A DNA stretch of 64,000 nt, taken from the NCBI GenBank assembly GCA_012931725.1, contig CM022949.1, positions 56,377,852-56,441,851 on the forward strand, given 5' to 3'. Below, piece by piece: positions 1-9,843 of the stretch. The notes below the pieces were generated by a model. The model saw only the letters and a program-made list of their open reading frames with translations. It ran no database searches and was not told where the DNA came from. The position numbers were made by a program, and so were the translations under genes. This DNA is from Litsea cubeba (lineage: Eukaryota > Streptophyta > Magnoliopsida > Laurales > Lauraceae). Position 1 is the first letter of the stretch. Every line of letters starts with the position of its first letter.

Positions 1-324
1 AGTCATCTTTATGAGTTTTCATGGTTTTGGAAACATGCATAATGTTAGGCTATTAATGGTTCTCTTGGAAAACATGTGTTTTATTGTCTTGCTTTTAGAT
101 CATTTATGATCATTTATGGATTTGCATTTTTGGAGATGTCTTGCATTGAATGAGGTGGAAGTGATGGAGAAATGAATGATTTATGGGAGTGGTTGTTAGA
201 GGAGTTGATGATGAATTGAATGGGGTTAGAAGGAGGGTTTGAGACCCTTAATTGTATATGTACAAGGATGTCCAAAGGAGGATGAAAGGAGGATGAAAGG
301 AGGAGAAAATGAAGGAACGGACTG
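1..324 (+). repeat. G1 5' LTR, segment 1 of 3
   Basis: Matches 46146-46470 of the 3' LTR with only a couple of differences. It ends at the S-A insertion, with target duplication gactg at 320-324 and 4587-4591. No coding sequence seen. Confidence 0.93.
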
Positions 325-1519
325 TGTTGGAATTTGAGATGAACTTGAGATGACTTTAGAGTTTTTTGATGAATTAAAGTAATTAGTATCTCAAGTATGG
401 TTTTGAGTTGGAATTCTTGTCAACACATTGTCACAAACATGATGATAATAAGCTGGTGTTGATAGAGCTTGAAAAGGAGAAACAGAATTGAAACAGTCTG
501 GAATTAAGAATTCCTGATGCAGTGCACGCGGTCGATCGGGCTCTTCATGCGGTCGACCGAGCAAGAAGAAACCTGCAGAAACAGAAAAAAGGCACCTCTC
601 AGTTATTTTCGTGACACAGTGTGTCTTCGGTCGACAGGGACTCCAGGATGTCGACCGAGCTCGAAATTGTCTGTTTTCCAGTCAGTGTCTTCGGTCGACC
701 GAGCAAGCCAGGATGTCGACCGAGCACGGGAACCAGAGTTGCGCAGAATTAGAAGTTTTGCACGAAAATTCAGCACTCTTATCTAATTTGTTTGGGACTC
801 TTTCTAAACGAATTGTAGCCCGTTTTGAATACAATTAAGGGTTATTAAAACCTATATAAAGGCATGCTTGGGTCGTTCATAAACACACCAAGAAGAGACA
901 CCAGAAGAGAAGAGTTTTAGAGAGTTCTGGAGAGAAAGAAGTGCTGGTGCTGTGTTGCTGTGTTGCTGCATTATCAGACGTTTTCTACAGCAATTGTGGA
1001 CGAGATTATGCTCTAGAAGATGGTGATTCGTCCATGAGTTAAGTGTCTCTCTTTTATGCTTTAGATTTCAATTTGTAAGGGATTGAGAGAGAGAGAATTG
1101 TAGAGGGGAAGGGCTGTAGACAGAATTAATCTTCTACTCTGTTCTTACATCAAGTTGGTGCTTGGTGTTTAGGGTTTGGTGATCCTATCTGTGGGTGCAG
1201 ATAAATTGTAAGGGGAGTCGGTGCTTCCTAGATAGTTGGTGCTATCTGAAACTCAAGGGAGTCGGTGCTTCCTAGATAGTTGGTGCTATCTGAAACTAAG
1301 GGTTGGTGCTCTTTGTCGTTGGTGCGACTAAATAAGATTCAGATCTGTCCCGGATTGGTGTTCGGACAGTCTTTGAACCGTGGACGTAGCCTTTCGGTGA
1401 ACCACGTTAAATCTGGTGTCATAGTGTGATTTGACTTGTTTTGTTGTTGAATTGGACCTGTTTTTAAAAATCACTGATTCACCCCCCCCCCCCCCTCTCA
1501 GTGATCGTGGTATCCAACA
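325..1519 (+). repeat. S-A 5' LTR (1195 bp)
   Basis: Starts TGTTGG and ends CCAACA. Contains a cluster of GGTCGACC palindromes (527-730), a TATA box (853-860), two ~43-bp 'gtcggtgcttcctagatag' direct repeats (about 1208-1300) and, near the 3' end, an inverted repeat ATCACTGA/TCAGTGAT around a run of 14 C (about 1471-1504). Confidence 0.94.
853..860 (+). promoter_or_regulatory. TATA box of the S-A 5' LTR
   Basis: TATATAAA in the context acctatataaaggcatgc. The same box is at 3944-3951, 38204-38211, 43283-43290 and, on the - strand, at 31736-31743 and 26361-26368. The S-D LTRs carry the variant TATAAAAA (48667-48674 and 55007-55014, - strand). Confidence 0.75.
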
Positions 1520-1521
1520 AT

Positions 1522-1533
1522 TGGTATCAGAGC
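1522..1533 (+). other. S-A primer-binding site (tRNA-iMet type)
   Basis: TGGTATCAGAGC two bases after the LTR end, complementary to the 3' end of plant initiator Met tRNA. Identical in S-B, S-C, S-D and in G1. Confidence 0.88.
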
Positions 1534-1585
1534 GAGGTTCCCTTGATCAGTTTAATACGCTAAGGGTGATCTCTTGTCAAATCAC

Positions 1586-3097
1586 ATGGCAGTCAATACG
1601 GGGAATATGAAAGCACCTCTGTTTGATGGTTCTAATTACTCCTTTTGGAAGATTAGGATGCAAGCCTTCATCAAATCTCTTGGCTATGATGTTTGGGAGG
1701 CTGTCAGAGCCGGTTACAATGCTGCCACCGTACCCAATGATACAGCATCGAAGAAGTTGGCAGACAACGACTCCAAGGCGCAGAATGCACTCTTTAGTGG
1801 CCTTGTGGACAGCGAGCTTGTCAAAGTAATTGCATGCAAAACAGCCAAGGAAATTTGGGACAAGTTGCAAAGCATACATGAAGGTGATGAGAAGATTAAA
1901 GAAGCCAAATTGCAAACTCATCGCTCTCAATTCGAGTCTCTTCGCATGGAGGAAAGCGAGAATGTTGACTCGTATATGCAACGAGTGAATGAAGTCACGA
2001 ATGACATTCGTGGACTAGGGGAAGAGATTAAAGAGCCGGTCATCGTCAAAAAGGTTCTAAGATCTCTTCTTCCCCGGTTTGATTCAAAAGTCTCAGCCAT
2101 TGAAGAAGCCAAAGATCTGAATGCATTTTCCATGGATGAATTACATGGTTCTCTAACCGCCTATGAGATGCGCATAGGAAAGACGTCTTCATCTGATAAA
2201 GAAGCGGCCTTCAAAGTTCAGAAAAAGGCAAAAGAGACTGTTGGTCATGATATTGATTCTGATGATGATGAGCTTGAGGCTCAATTTGTTAGAAAGTTGA
2301 AGAAAGGAAGCATCGGCAAGTACAAAGGGAAGCTACCCTTTAAATGCTTCAATTGTGGAGGTATTGGTCACTTTGCTGCGAAGTGTCCCCTAAAAGAAGA
2401 CAATGATAATGACTCTTATGCTGAAAAGAGTAAAGGAAAGAGAAATTTTAGAAAAAGGGGCAAAGCTAAAAACTTTCTATGTCAACAAGATGACAGCACG
2501 TCTGAATCTTCAGACGATGATGAATCAACCGAAGCTCTCTTCATGGTCACTGTTGAAGAAGAAGAAGAGCTAGATCCGGAAGAGGATGAGGAGGCTGAAG
2601 TCAATCTTGAAGAGGAACTCATAGCCGCACTTGAGGAGCTAAGCATGGAACGCAAATCAAGTAAGAAAATCTTGAAACTTCTCCATGAATCTGAAAGTTC
2701 TATTATTTCTTTGAAAACTCAAGTAGAAGAATATAAAAGAATGGTAGAAGTCCTTGAAAACCAAATAAGTATCAAAAAGGAAGAGGCTATGAAACTTGAA
2801 ACTGAGATCGCTAGAGCAAAGGCTGAAAATTTGGAAAATAGCAAAAAACTCAAAGCGCTCCAAGCGATTGAAGGGACTATGAAACTCAATGAACTACTGA
2901 AAGTTCAAAGACCAGCCCACTTCAGATTTGGTCTAGGATTTGAGAAAGGAGAATCCTCTAAGATTGCACCTCCTGAAAAGATAAAGTTGCTGATGGAGAG
3001 GTCAAGTTGGAATATGTTCCAACAACTGAGCAAGTGGCTGATATTTTCACGAAACCTCTGCCAAAGGAAGTCTTCGAGTATCTCCGGAAAAAGTTAG
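1586..3097 (+). pseudogene. gag: S-A gag fused to an out-of-frame RNase H tail
   Basis: The ATG at 1586 is the first Met of the family gag (MAVNTGNMKAPLFDG); the frame is open four codons upstream but begins with TTG. The ~466 N-terminal residues are an intact SIRE-type Gag: a UBN2/DUF4219-like capsid region (about residues 8-200), zinc knuckle CFNCGGIGHFAAKC (254-267), an acidic stretch, then a predicted coiled coil (about 340-445). At about 2976-2981 the sequence jumps from the end of gag to the last part of RNase H, sharing AAAGA at the junction. After that the frame is wrong and ends at 3097. Gag packages element RNA into particles; SIRE Gag coiled coils are reported to bind dynein light chain 8 family proteins (known of the lineage, not shown here). 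This copy could at most supply Gag. Confidence 0.88.
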
Positions 3098-3135
3098 GAG
3101 TTACTCACTCTCCTAAACCGTAGGAGTTGTGCTTG

Positions 3136-3415
3136 AAAGGGGGAGCAATGCATTCATTGAAAATCCTATTCGCTCCTCGGTTTGGTCCCTTTGGACTTGT
3201 TGTCAAAGGGGGAGAGATGTTATTATGCTATGAAAGCTAGGAAGAGATGTTATGCTATGAAAGCTAGGGGGAGATTGTTGACAGTGCATGGTTGTTATTT
3301 CAGAATTTTAGAATTGGTTCCAAGTGAGTGTTGAAAAGAACTTGGAAGAGCTGCAAGCTGGAGTTGAAAGTGTTGAAGTTCCAATAGTGTTGCCAACAAT
3401 TCCAAAGGGGGAGAT
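3136..3415 (+). other. S-A multiple polypurine tracts before the 3' LTR
   Basis: Four PPT-like tracts: AAAGGGGGAG (3136), AAAGGGGGAGAGA (3205), TAGGGGGAGAT (3266) and AAAGGGGGAGAT (3404-3415) directly before the LTR. Repeated PPT-like tracts are a described hallmark of Sireviruses and support the lineage call. The rest of 3098-3415 is 3' untranslated sequence. Confidence 0.8.
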
Positions 3416-4586
3416 TGTTGGAATTTGAGATGAACTTGAGATGACTTTAGAGTTTTTTGATGAATTAAAGTAATTAGTATCTCAAGTATGGTTTTGAGTT
3501 GGAATTCTTGTCAACACATTGTCACAAACATGATGATAATAAGCTGGTGTTGATAGAGCTTGAAAAGGAGAAACAGAATTGAAACAGTCTGGAATTAAGA
3601 ATTCCTGATGCAGTGCACGCGGTCGATCGGGCTCTTCATGCGGTCGACCGAGCAAGAAGAAACCTGCAGAAACAGAAAAAAGGCACCTCTCAGTTATTTT
3701 CGTGACACAGTGTGTCTTCGGTCGACCGGGACTCCAGGATGTCGACCGAGCTCGAAATTGTCTGTTTTCCAGTCAGTGTCTTCGGTCGACCGAGCAAGCC
3801 AGGATGTCGACCGAGCACGGGAACCAGAGTTGCGCAGAATTAGAAGTTTTGCACGAAAATTCAGCACTCTTATCTAATTTGTTTGGGACTCTTTCTAAAC
3901 GAATTGTAGCCCGTTTTGAATACAATTAAGGGTTATTAAAACCTATATAAAGGCATGCTTGGGTCGTTCATAAACACACCAAGAAGAGACACCAGAAGAG
4001 AAGAGTTTTAGAGAGTTCTGGAGAGAAAGAAGTGCTGGTGCTGTGTTGCTGTGTTGCTGCATTATCAGACGTTTTCTACAGCAATTGTGGACGAGATTAT
4101 GCTCTAGAAGATGGTGATTCGTCCATGAGTTAAGTGTCTCTCTTTTATGCTTTAGATTTCAATTTGTAAGGGATTGAGAGAGAGAGAATTGTAGAGGGGA
4201 AGGGCTGTAGACAGAATTAATCTTCTACTCTGTTCTTACATCAAGTTGGTGCTTGGTGTTTAGGGTTTGGTGATCCTATCTGTGGGTGCAGATAAATTGT
4301 AAGGGGAGTCGGTGCTATCTGAAACTCAAGGGAGTCGGTGCTTCCTAGATAGTTGGTGCTATCTGAAACTAAGGGTTGGTGCTCTTTGTCGTTGGTGCGA
4401 CTAAATAAGATTCAGATCTGTCCCGGATTGGTGTTCGGACAGTCTTTGAACCGTGGACGTAGCCTTTCGGTGAACCACGTTAAATCTGGTGTCATAGTGT
4501 GATTTGACTTGTTTTGTTGTTGAATTGGACCTGTTTTTAAAAATCACTGATTCACCCCCCCCTCTCAGTGATCGTGGTATCCAACA
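3416..4586 (+). repeat. S-A 3' LTR (1171 bp)
   Basis: Near-identical to 325-1519. It is 24 bp shorter: an 18-bp unit is lost in the 'ttcctagatagttggtgc' repeat near 4315, and the C tract is 8 instead of 14. Confidence 0.94.
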
Positions 4587-4591
4587 GACTG

Positions 4592-6089
4592 TATTCAGAA
4601 AATGAGTTTCTGGACAGTTCGCTCGAGCGACCGTGACACATCGCTCGAGCGAACCCGTCACAGAACCTCGTTGGCTCGAGCCAACCCCTCTGATCGCTCG
4701 AGCCAACAAAATCTGAGCAGGTCCGTTCGAGCGAACCCCAAACAGAGAGCTGTTCGCCCGAGCGAACCTCCCAGTTCGCTCGAGCGAACTGCCTGTCTGT
4801 CATGGGTTAATGCCTAAGGGCTTGAAACATATTTTTAAGCTTGGGGAGGTATCATATGGAGCCCCAATGCCATGTAAGGCGTTATATGAAGTCCGGAAGA
4901 AGGAGGAACCTCATCATGGAGATTCCATGAGGTCTTCTAGATTGACCAATGTGTATAAGGACCCGGAATGTCCCTAACTCTTAAAGAGTACCAAAATTTC
5001 ATCATAACCGACATACGGGACCCTATTCGCACTGATTCAATTCTAGAAACCCTTTTGTTAGCCTGTAAAGATATTGGAAACTATTTGTATTTGATTTGCA
5101 ATCAATCCCCTACTTCGAGATTTCAACCTGTGATTTGTGAGCACTCTCGAACCGAGAACATTGTGTTACCATGTTGTTAATTTGTTTAGACCCGTCCCGA
5201 CTTTTATACGTTTTGTACATATGAGTTCCCGCCCCGTTATGTGTAATTAGTTGTTTGATTTTCGCATGTTACCTATGAGTCGGCACCACTCAGCTTGGAT
5301 AACCTTATTGGTTTGATCCACCGGTTTGGATATCCCCCTTCAGTTATACCCGCTGCAGCACGGTTCCCGCCTCGCCCCGATATACCCGGTTCGCTACCGT
5401 GGTCCCGCAGAGTATTATATGTATTTATTATATAAAAATCGTTGATTCTCCTCACCTCGTGTGACTGAGGTCAACGTCGTTGATTCTCCTCACTTCGTGT
5501 GACTGAGGTCAATGTCCCGATGTGCTCTTATCACTTTTGTGAGAGAGGATTTAGCTTTGTGTGGTTGCCATCTTGTTAGTCCCCGAATCATTGGTACCTT
5601 TACATGATTTCATCGTATACGAATATCTTTTACATGAAGCATCATTCTTTATGAAAATTCATTGTTTATCTAGATTTTTCTATGTTTCTAAAGGCATCAT
5701 TGTTTTGAATTGATGTTATATCTTTTCACCCACCTGCCAGACCGTCGTGTCTGATCCATTTATTTTGGTACTCAGGTCCCGAGCTTATTGCCTTTGAGGA
5801 GGAGCAAGAGGAGGCGGTCGGTGAACCGCAGCGAGTGATTGAGTGGCAAGCCGATGATGTCATGTAGACATTCGGCCTTGCCTTGAGGACGATACACTTT
5901 GGGAACTTATGACATCTTTACTTTAGGTTTCATTTGGTTGTACGGTCTTTGTTGACCGTTATTTTAGGGGCATTAATCAACGGATACTTTGTAAATATAC
6001 TTAAATTTACTTTTGGGGAAATATGCTTATGATCATTGCTCATTCTGATATCTTGTCATGATTAATCATAAATCAGTCTTGTTTATGGA
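4592..6089 (+). repeat. G1 5' LTR, segment 2 of 3
   Basis: Matches 46471 to about 47968 of the 3' LTR. Holds the CTCGAG palindrome cluster (4618-4791). Short ORFs here are not conserved as proteins. The last five bases, atgga (6085-6089), are the target duplication for G2, repeated at 33574-33578. Confidence 0.93.
4618..4791 (+). promoter_or_regulatory. CTCGAG-centred palindrome cluster in the G1 LTR
   Basis: At least six copies of a degenerate TTCGCTCGAGCGAA motif. Perfect palindromes include TCGCTCGAGCGA (4641-4652), TTGGCTCGAGCCAA (4671-4684) and AGTTCGCTCGAGCGAACT (4773-4790). The same cluster is in the 3' LTR at 46498-46670. Likely a cis-regulatory or methylation-target array; function not shown. 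Confidence 0.6.
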
Positions 6090-8696
6090 TGATGGACCGC
6101 GCCCCGAATGCTCGAGTTCCTACCGAGGTCGGCAAACGTGGGAGTCCGTTTGGTTCCGACCCTTTCGTAACCGGGGGGCAAGGGGCGTGCATCAACATTT
6201 CTTTTTTTGTGGGTGTGCCAGATTTTCTATTTTTACTTGGAATTGCAAGTGGTCATCCGGAGATCAACCTTCGCAAGTAAAAAGGAAATCAACTTCTTTC
6301 AAGTTTCCATTGCACATATATTTAAGAAAAGAGACATTTTCTTGATTTGCCGTGAAAAGGCGATTTTTTTGGCATTTATAGCCGATTTTGGCGTTTATAG
6401 CCAATTTTTGGCGTTTATAGCCGATTTTGGCGTTTATAGCCAATTTACAATCCTTATCAACAATGAAAGACAAGAATTGTGATTTTTGTCTCTTTTGAAA
6501 AAAATACAAACTACAATGAAAAGCAAGAAAAGGAGGATCTAACTTCTCAGGAGATTGTGGGGGACCCGTTTAGATTGACGGTCGCAAGCCATATGTGGGC
6601 TTCGCCATCATCCATGCAGATGAGAACAGAGGATGCTATTGATTCGCTTGGCTTGGCTATAGCCTCAGGTTTTTAGAAGACAAAGACCAAAAGGAGGTCC
6701 TATATCCAATAAAAAGCCGAGTAGACGGGCTGAAAAGCCACATCTAAGCCATCGGAGGCAGGAGGAGAAGGCAGGGACCTTGGGGGGGGGTACCCCCCAA
6801 GGGACTTTTGTCACCTTGTTGCGGTGGCAGGTGTAGAACTTCCGCAGAGTTTTTTCTCTTTTTCCTTTCTCTGGATTTCTGTCTGTGTGTTTGTGCTTTT
6901 TTCTCTGATGTTTCTGATTATTCTTTCTTCTTGGAGAGCTCTCCTATTATAGGCTTTTAGGTAGCCTTTTAGGTGGGTTTATGGGCTTTTATTGTCATTA
7001 AGCCGCATAATGGGAGGAGTTACAAAATTGAATTATTTATTTTGTAACTCCTTTTCTTGGCTTCTGATTGGCCGGAGGAGATTGAGGGCATTTAATCGCC
7101 TTTAATCGCCATGATGGGAGGAGTTCATGGGTTAATGCCATGAATCTCTTGACTTGTAACTCCCGAATGCTTGCTTCTGATTGGGCCATCCAAAGAAATG
7201 GATTAATGACTGTAATAAATCTAGTCAATTAATCGCATTAAGTGGTCGCCGAGCAGCTGAAGAGTCGCGGGCCGTGCCACGTCTTTTGGGATTCTTCTGT
7301 CGATGATCATCGATGGATCTTCATGTAGATCGACATCAGATGATCATGTAATTTCAGGTGTTTGTTGCCAACAGCGGGTCGGTGCCATCTGTCCTGTCGA
7401 TTTCTCGATCGGTCGGGTAGAAAGCACACTTTTTTGGTTGACCAGGTGGCGATCAATATTGTTTTCGATACTCTTGATGATTGACCCGTGTTTTGGACGG
7501 ATGTCAGAGGACTTGGTGTCTCAAAAGCATGAATTTTGGAAAGTACCAGAGGCTGGGCTCTTCGAATCGCGAAAAAACGGCGAAAACCGAGGTTTCCGGG
7601 GCCTTCCCGGCGACCCCGGGTTCCAAGGTCGCCGGCGACCCTGGCCCAGGGTCGCAGGGGTCTGCGACCCTGGGGGGGTTTTCCCCCTTTCGTGTCCCGT
7701 TTTGTGTCCGTTTTTGCTGTTTTTCGATTTCTTTTTTCTTCTGCACTTTTCCTTGACATTTTGACCATTTATTGGTCTGATTTCTTTGTAGGAAACCTGA
7801 TGAGAATCCTTGCATTTTATTTTGCAAAGTTTCCAATTTCCTGAGAAAGCCGAAGACTTTGTCGCGCAGAGCTGCCGATTTTCCGTCAGAAGCTGAAACT
7901 GGGTCAAACGATGTCGGAATGACCTGAAATTTGGTGTGAAGCCTGCTGAGCAATAAATAAGACCAACCATAGGCTTTTGTTTTAGTTTTGAAGCCGTTTG
8001 GGGTCCTATCACCTGTAGACTTGCTTTTTGTCGCGATGAAGATGTCGTGGTTTGATGTGCAGTCAATCGATGTCCGATTGACTTGAAATTTGACAGGGAA
8101 CCTATTGGAGTCATTTTAAGATGATCCATAGGCTCTGTCTTAGAAACCATGGTCCCGGAGAGCTTTGCCGCCGAGAGGCCTGATTTGGCTTCCGAGCGTC
8201 AAACTATGGTCAGATGTTGTGGAAATGACCTGAAATTTGACGTGTAGCCCTTTATAAGCATTTTGAAGCCGTCCATGTGCTCTATCTGATGAGTAATGGC
8301 CTCGGTGGTTCTCGCCGCCGAGAGGCTTGATTTAGCTATTTGAGGGTTGATGTAGGGTCAAACGTTGTCGGTTTGACTCGAAACTTGACGTGGAGCCTTT
8401 TGGAAGTATTTTGAGACTATCCATCGGCCCTGATCGAAGATTTGGTGTCTCCGATGCTTTTGTCGTTGAGAGCTCCTTTTCGGCTGTCTGAGAAGCGAAG
8501 TTAGGCCAAATGATTTTGAAATGGCCCGAAACTTCTTGTGTACTCCTCTTTTGGCTGTCTGGAAGAATCTTGCAGTTTTTGTCTGATTTTGACAAGATTT
8601 GATTTTTGGAAGCAGCATTGCCTATTTATGGCAGGTTGCGACTTCATGTAGCTCTTTGGATCTTGAAGAGGCAAAGTGACATTTTTGGTGTCAACA
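6090..8696 (-). repeat. G2 3' LTR (2607 bp)
   Basis: Matches 24402-25704 plus 32268-33573 (2609 bp), with roughly forty substitutions by eye, mostly transitions. Several long ORFs inside it (for example between 7303 and 8150) occur on both strands and differ between the LTR copies, so I do not treat them as genes. The TATA box seen in the 5' LTR is reduced here to TATTATAG (6945-6952). Confidence 0.92.
6371..6447. repeat. ~19-bp tandem repeat in the G2 LTR
   Basis: Four units of ggcgtttatagccgatttt. The same array is in the other LTR at about 24683-24758. A related unit (tggcattgatagccggttt) forms the long array at 14997-15375 inside G2. Confidence 0.8.
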
Positions 8697-8712
8697 AATG
8701 CCCCCTCGAGGT
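8697..8712 (-). other. G2 polypurine tract
   Basis: Reads CCTCGAGGGGGCATTT on the - strand, directly before the 3' LTR start TGTTGACACC, where plus-strand DNA priming is expected. Confidence 0.7.
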
Positions 8713-8924
8713 ACAGCGACGAGTTGCTTAACTTTTGTAGTCGATGTTTCTCGAAGAGATTTTCGAAGGAGAACCTGTGACTTGACCAAGAGTCTTTGAG
8801 CAGTCTTCCTTTTTGGTATTTGTAGCCTTTTGAGTTTTCAGGGGAATTTTATGGTAGTGAAAGGGATCACATACCATCTCGAGGCAAAGTTTGAAGATGA
8901 CATCAGGGATGTGGATTTGGGTTT

Positions 8925-9155
8925 TGACCTTGTGACCTAACAGGCTATATGTGGCAGGTTAGGGGGGTCGGGTTTGGTTTTGATCGTGTGACCCAACAAG
9001 CTGTATGTGGAATGTTGGGGGATCAATTTTGGTTTTGATCTTGTGACCTAACAGGCTGTATGTGGCAAGTTAGGGGATCAGGTTTTGGTTTTTGGTTTTT
9101 GGTCTTGTGACCTAACAGGCTGTATGTGGCAAGTTAGGGGACCAGGATTTGGTTT
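8925..9155. repeat. ~60-bp tandem repeat, four units
   Basis: Units share 'cttgtgacctaacaggctg' followed by tatgtggcaagttagggga and a ggttttggtttt spacer. It lies between the G2 polypurine tract and the antisense gene. No coding potential seen. Between it and 9440 I see only non-coding sequence. Confidence 0.8.
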
Positions 9156-9439
9156 GATTTTTGTGGAATGTCAATTTCAAGATTTTGGCTCAATTTGGTA
9201 GATGAGGCTGGATGGTTTGATTTTTGGAAGCTCATGGGGCTTGGAATTTTCTTTGTACGGTCCAATCAACTCAAAAGAGGCATGGAACCACTTTTGTATG
9301 CTCTTGGTAAGAGGGATTTCTCTTTGACTAAAAGCCCAAAATTTTTTTTTTAAGTGCCTAGGTGGTCAAACCTGGCTCATATGGGCTAATCCTTGGGACC
9401 TTAAGCTTTTGAAATGGCTTAGATCTCATATGGTGTCAT

Positions 9440-9665
9440 TTTTGTAAAGAATATCCAAAAATATCTCATTTGGATAGAGAATATCTAAGAATATCTTTAC
9501 TTGGAGAGAATCTCTCATGATCCCTTTATTTTGGTATAGGATATCTCAAGATATCTTTCTTTTGGGAAAGAATCCGTCATAGATTTCTTTTGGGAGAAAA
9601 TCCTTCAAGATATCTTTCTTTTGGGAAAGAATCTTTCTAATCTCTTTCTTTTGGTAAGGTTACTA
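9440..9665 (+). repeat. Degenerate tandem array upstream of the antisense gene
   Basis: About seven imperfect units of the type agaatatctttcttttggga. The array ends about 50 bp upstream of a TATA box, so it could act as promoter sequence for the antisense gene; this is inference from position. Confidence 0.6.
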
Positions 9666-9715
9666 ATTAGTAACACTTACCTCTTTCTTCTTTCCTTCTT
9701 TGGTTTGCTCTCCTC

Positions 9716-9722
9716 TATAAAG
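9716..9722 (+). promoter_or_regulatory. TATA box of the antisense gene in G2
   Basis: TATAAAG in the context ctcctctataaagcaagg, 122 bp before the presumed ATG at 9844, on the strand opposite to G2 pol. A CT-rich leader follows, with 'cttcaagatcttcaagac' repeats. Confidence 0.6.
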
Positions 9723-9843
9723 CAAGGAGAAGGTTGGATCTCTTGCTCTTATTACTTTCTTTTGCAATAATCTCAAGAGGGCTTCAAGACCAAGAGCTTT
9801 TCTTCTTCAAGATCTTCAAGACTTTTCTTCTTCTTCTCCATCA

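Larger units (their letters stand above)
325..4586 (+). mobile_element. S-A: deleted SIRE-type copia element (gag only)
   Basis: Two LTRs (TGTTGGAATTTG...TATCCAACA) flank a short internal region with primer site, gag and 3' polypurine region. It is inserted in the G1 5' LTR with 5-bp duplication gactg. Compared with S-D, everything from the end of gag to the last part of RNase H is missing (protease, integrase, RT). It must therefore have moved, if it moved in this form, using enzymes from another copy. LTRs differ by one substitution near 636, an 18-bp repeat-unit deletion and C-tract length. Confidence 0.93.

Noticed and set aside
517..838. Recurrent 75-105 codon ORFs in every S-family LTR
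   Set aside because: They recur because the LTR recurs; composition follows the palindrome repeats and there is no start context or domain.
1..6089. Solo LTR or inter-element recombination on the left
   Set aside because: All pieces join exactly with the 3' LTR once S-A and G2 and their target duplications are removed.
7303..8150. ORFs of 153-209 codons on both strands in the G2 LTR (also at 32245-33027)
   Set aside because: They overlap on opposite strands, match no domain I know, and change length between the two LTR copies.
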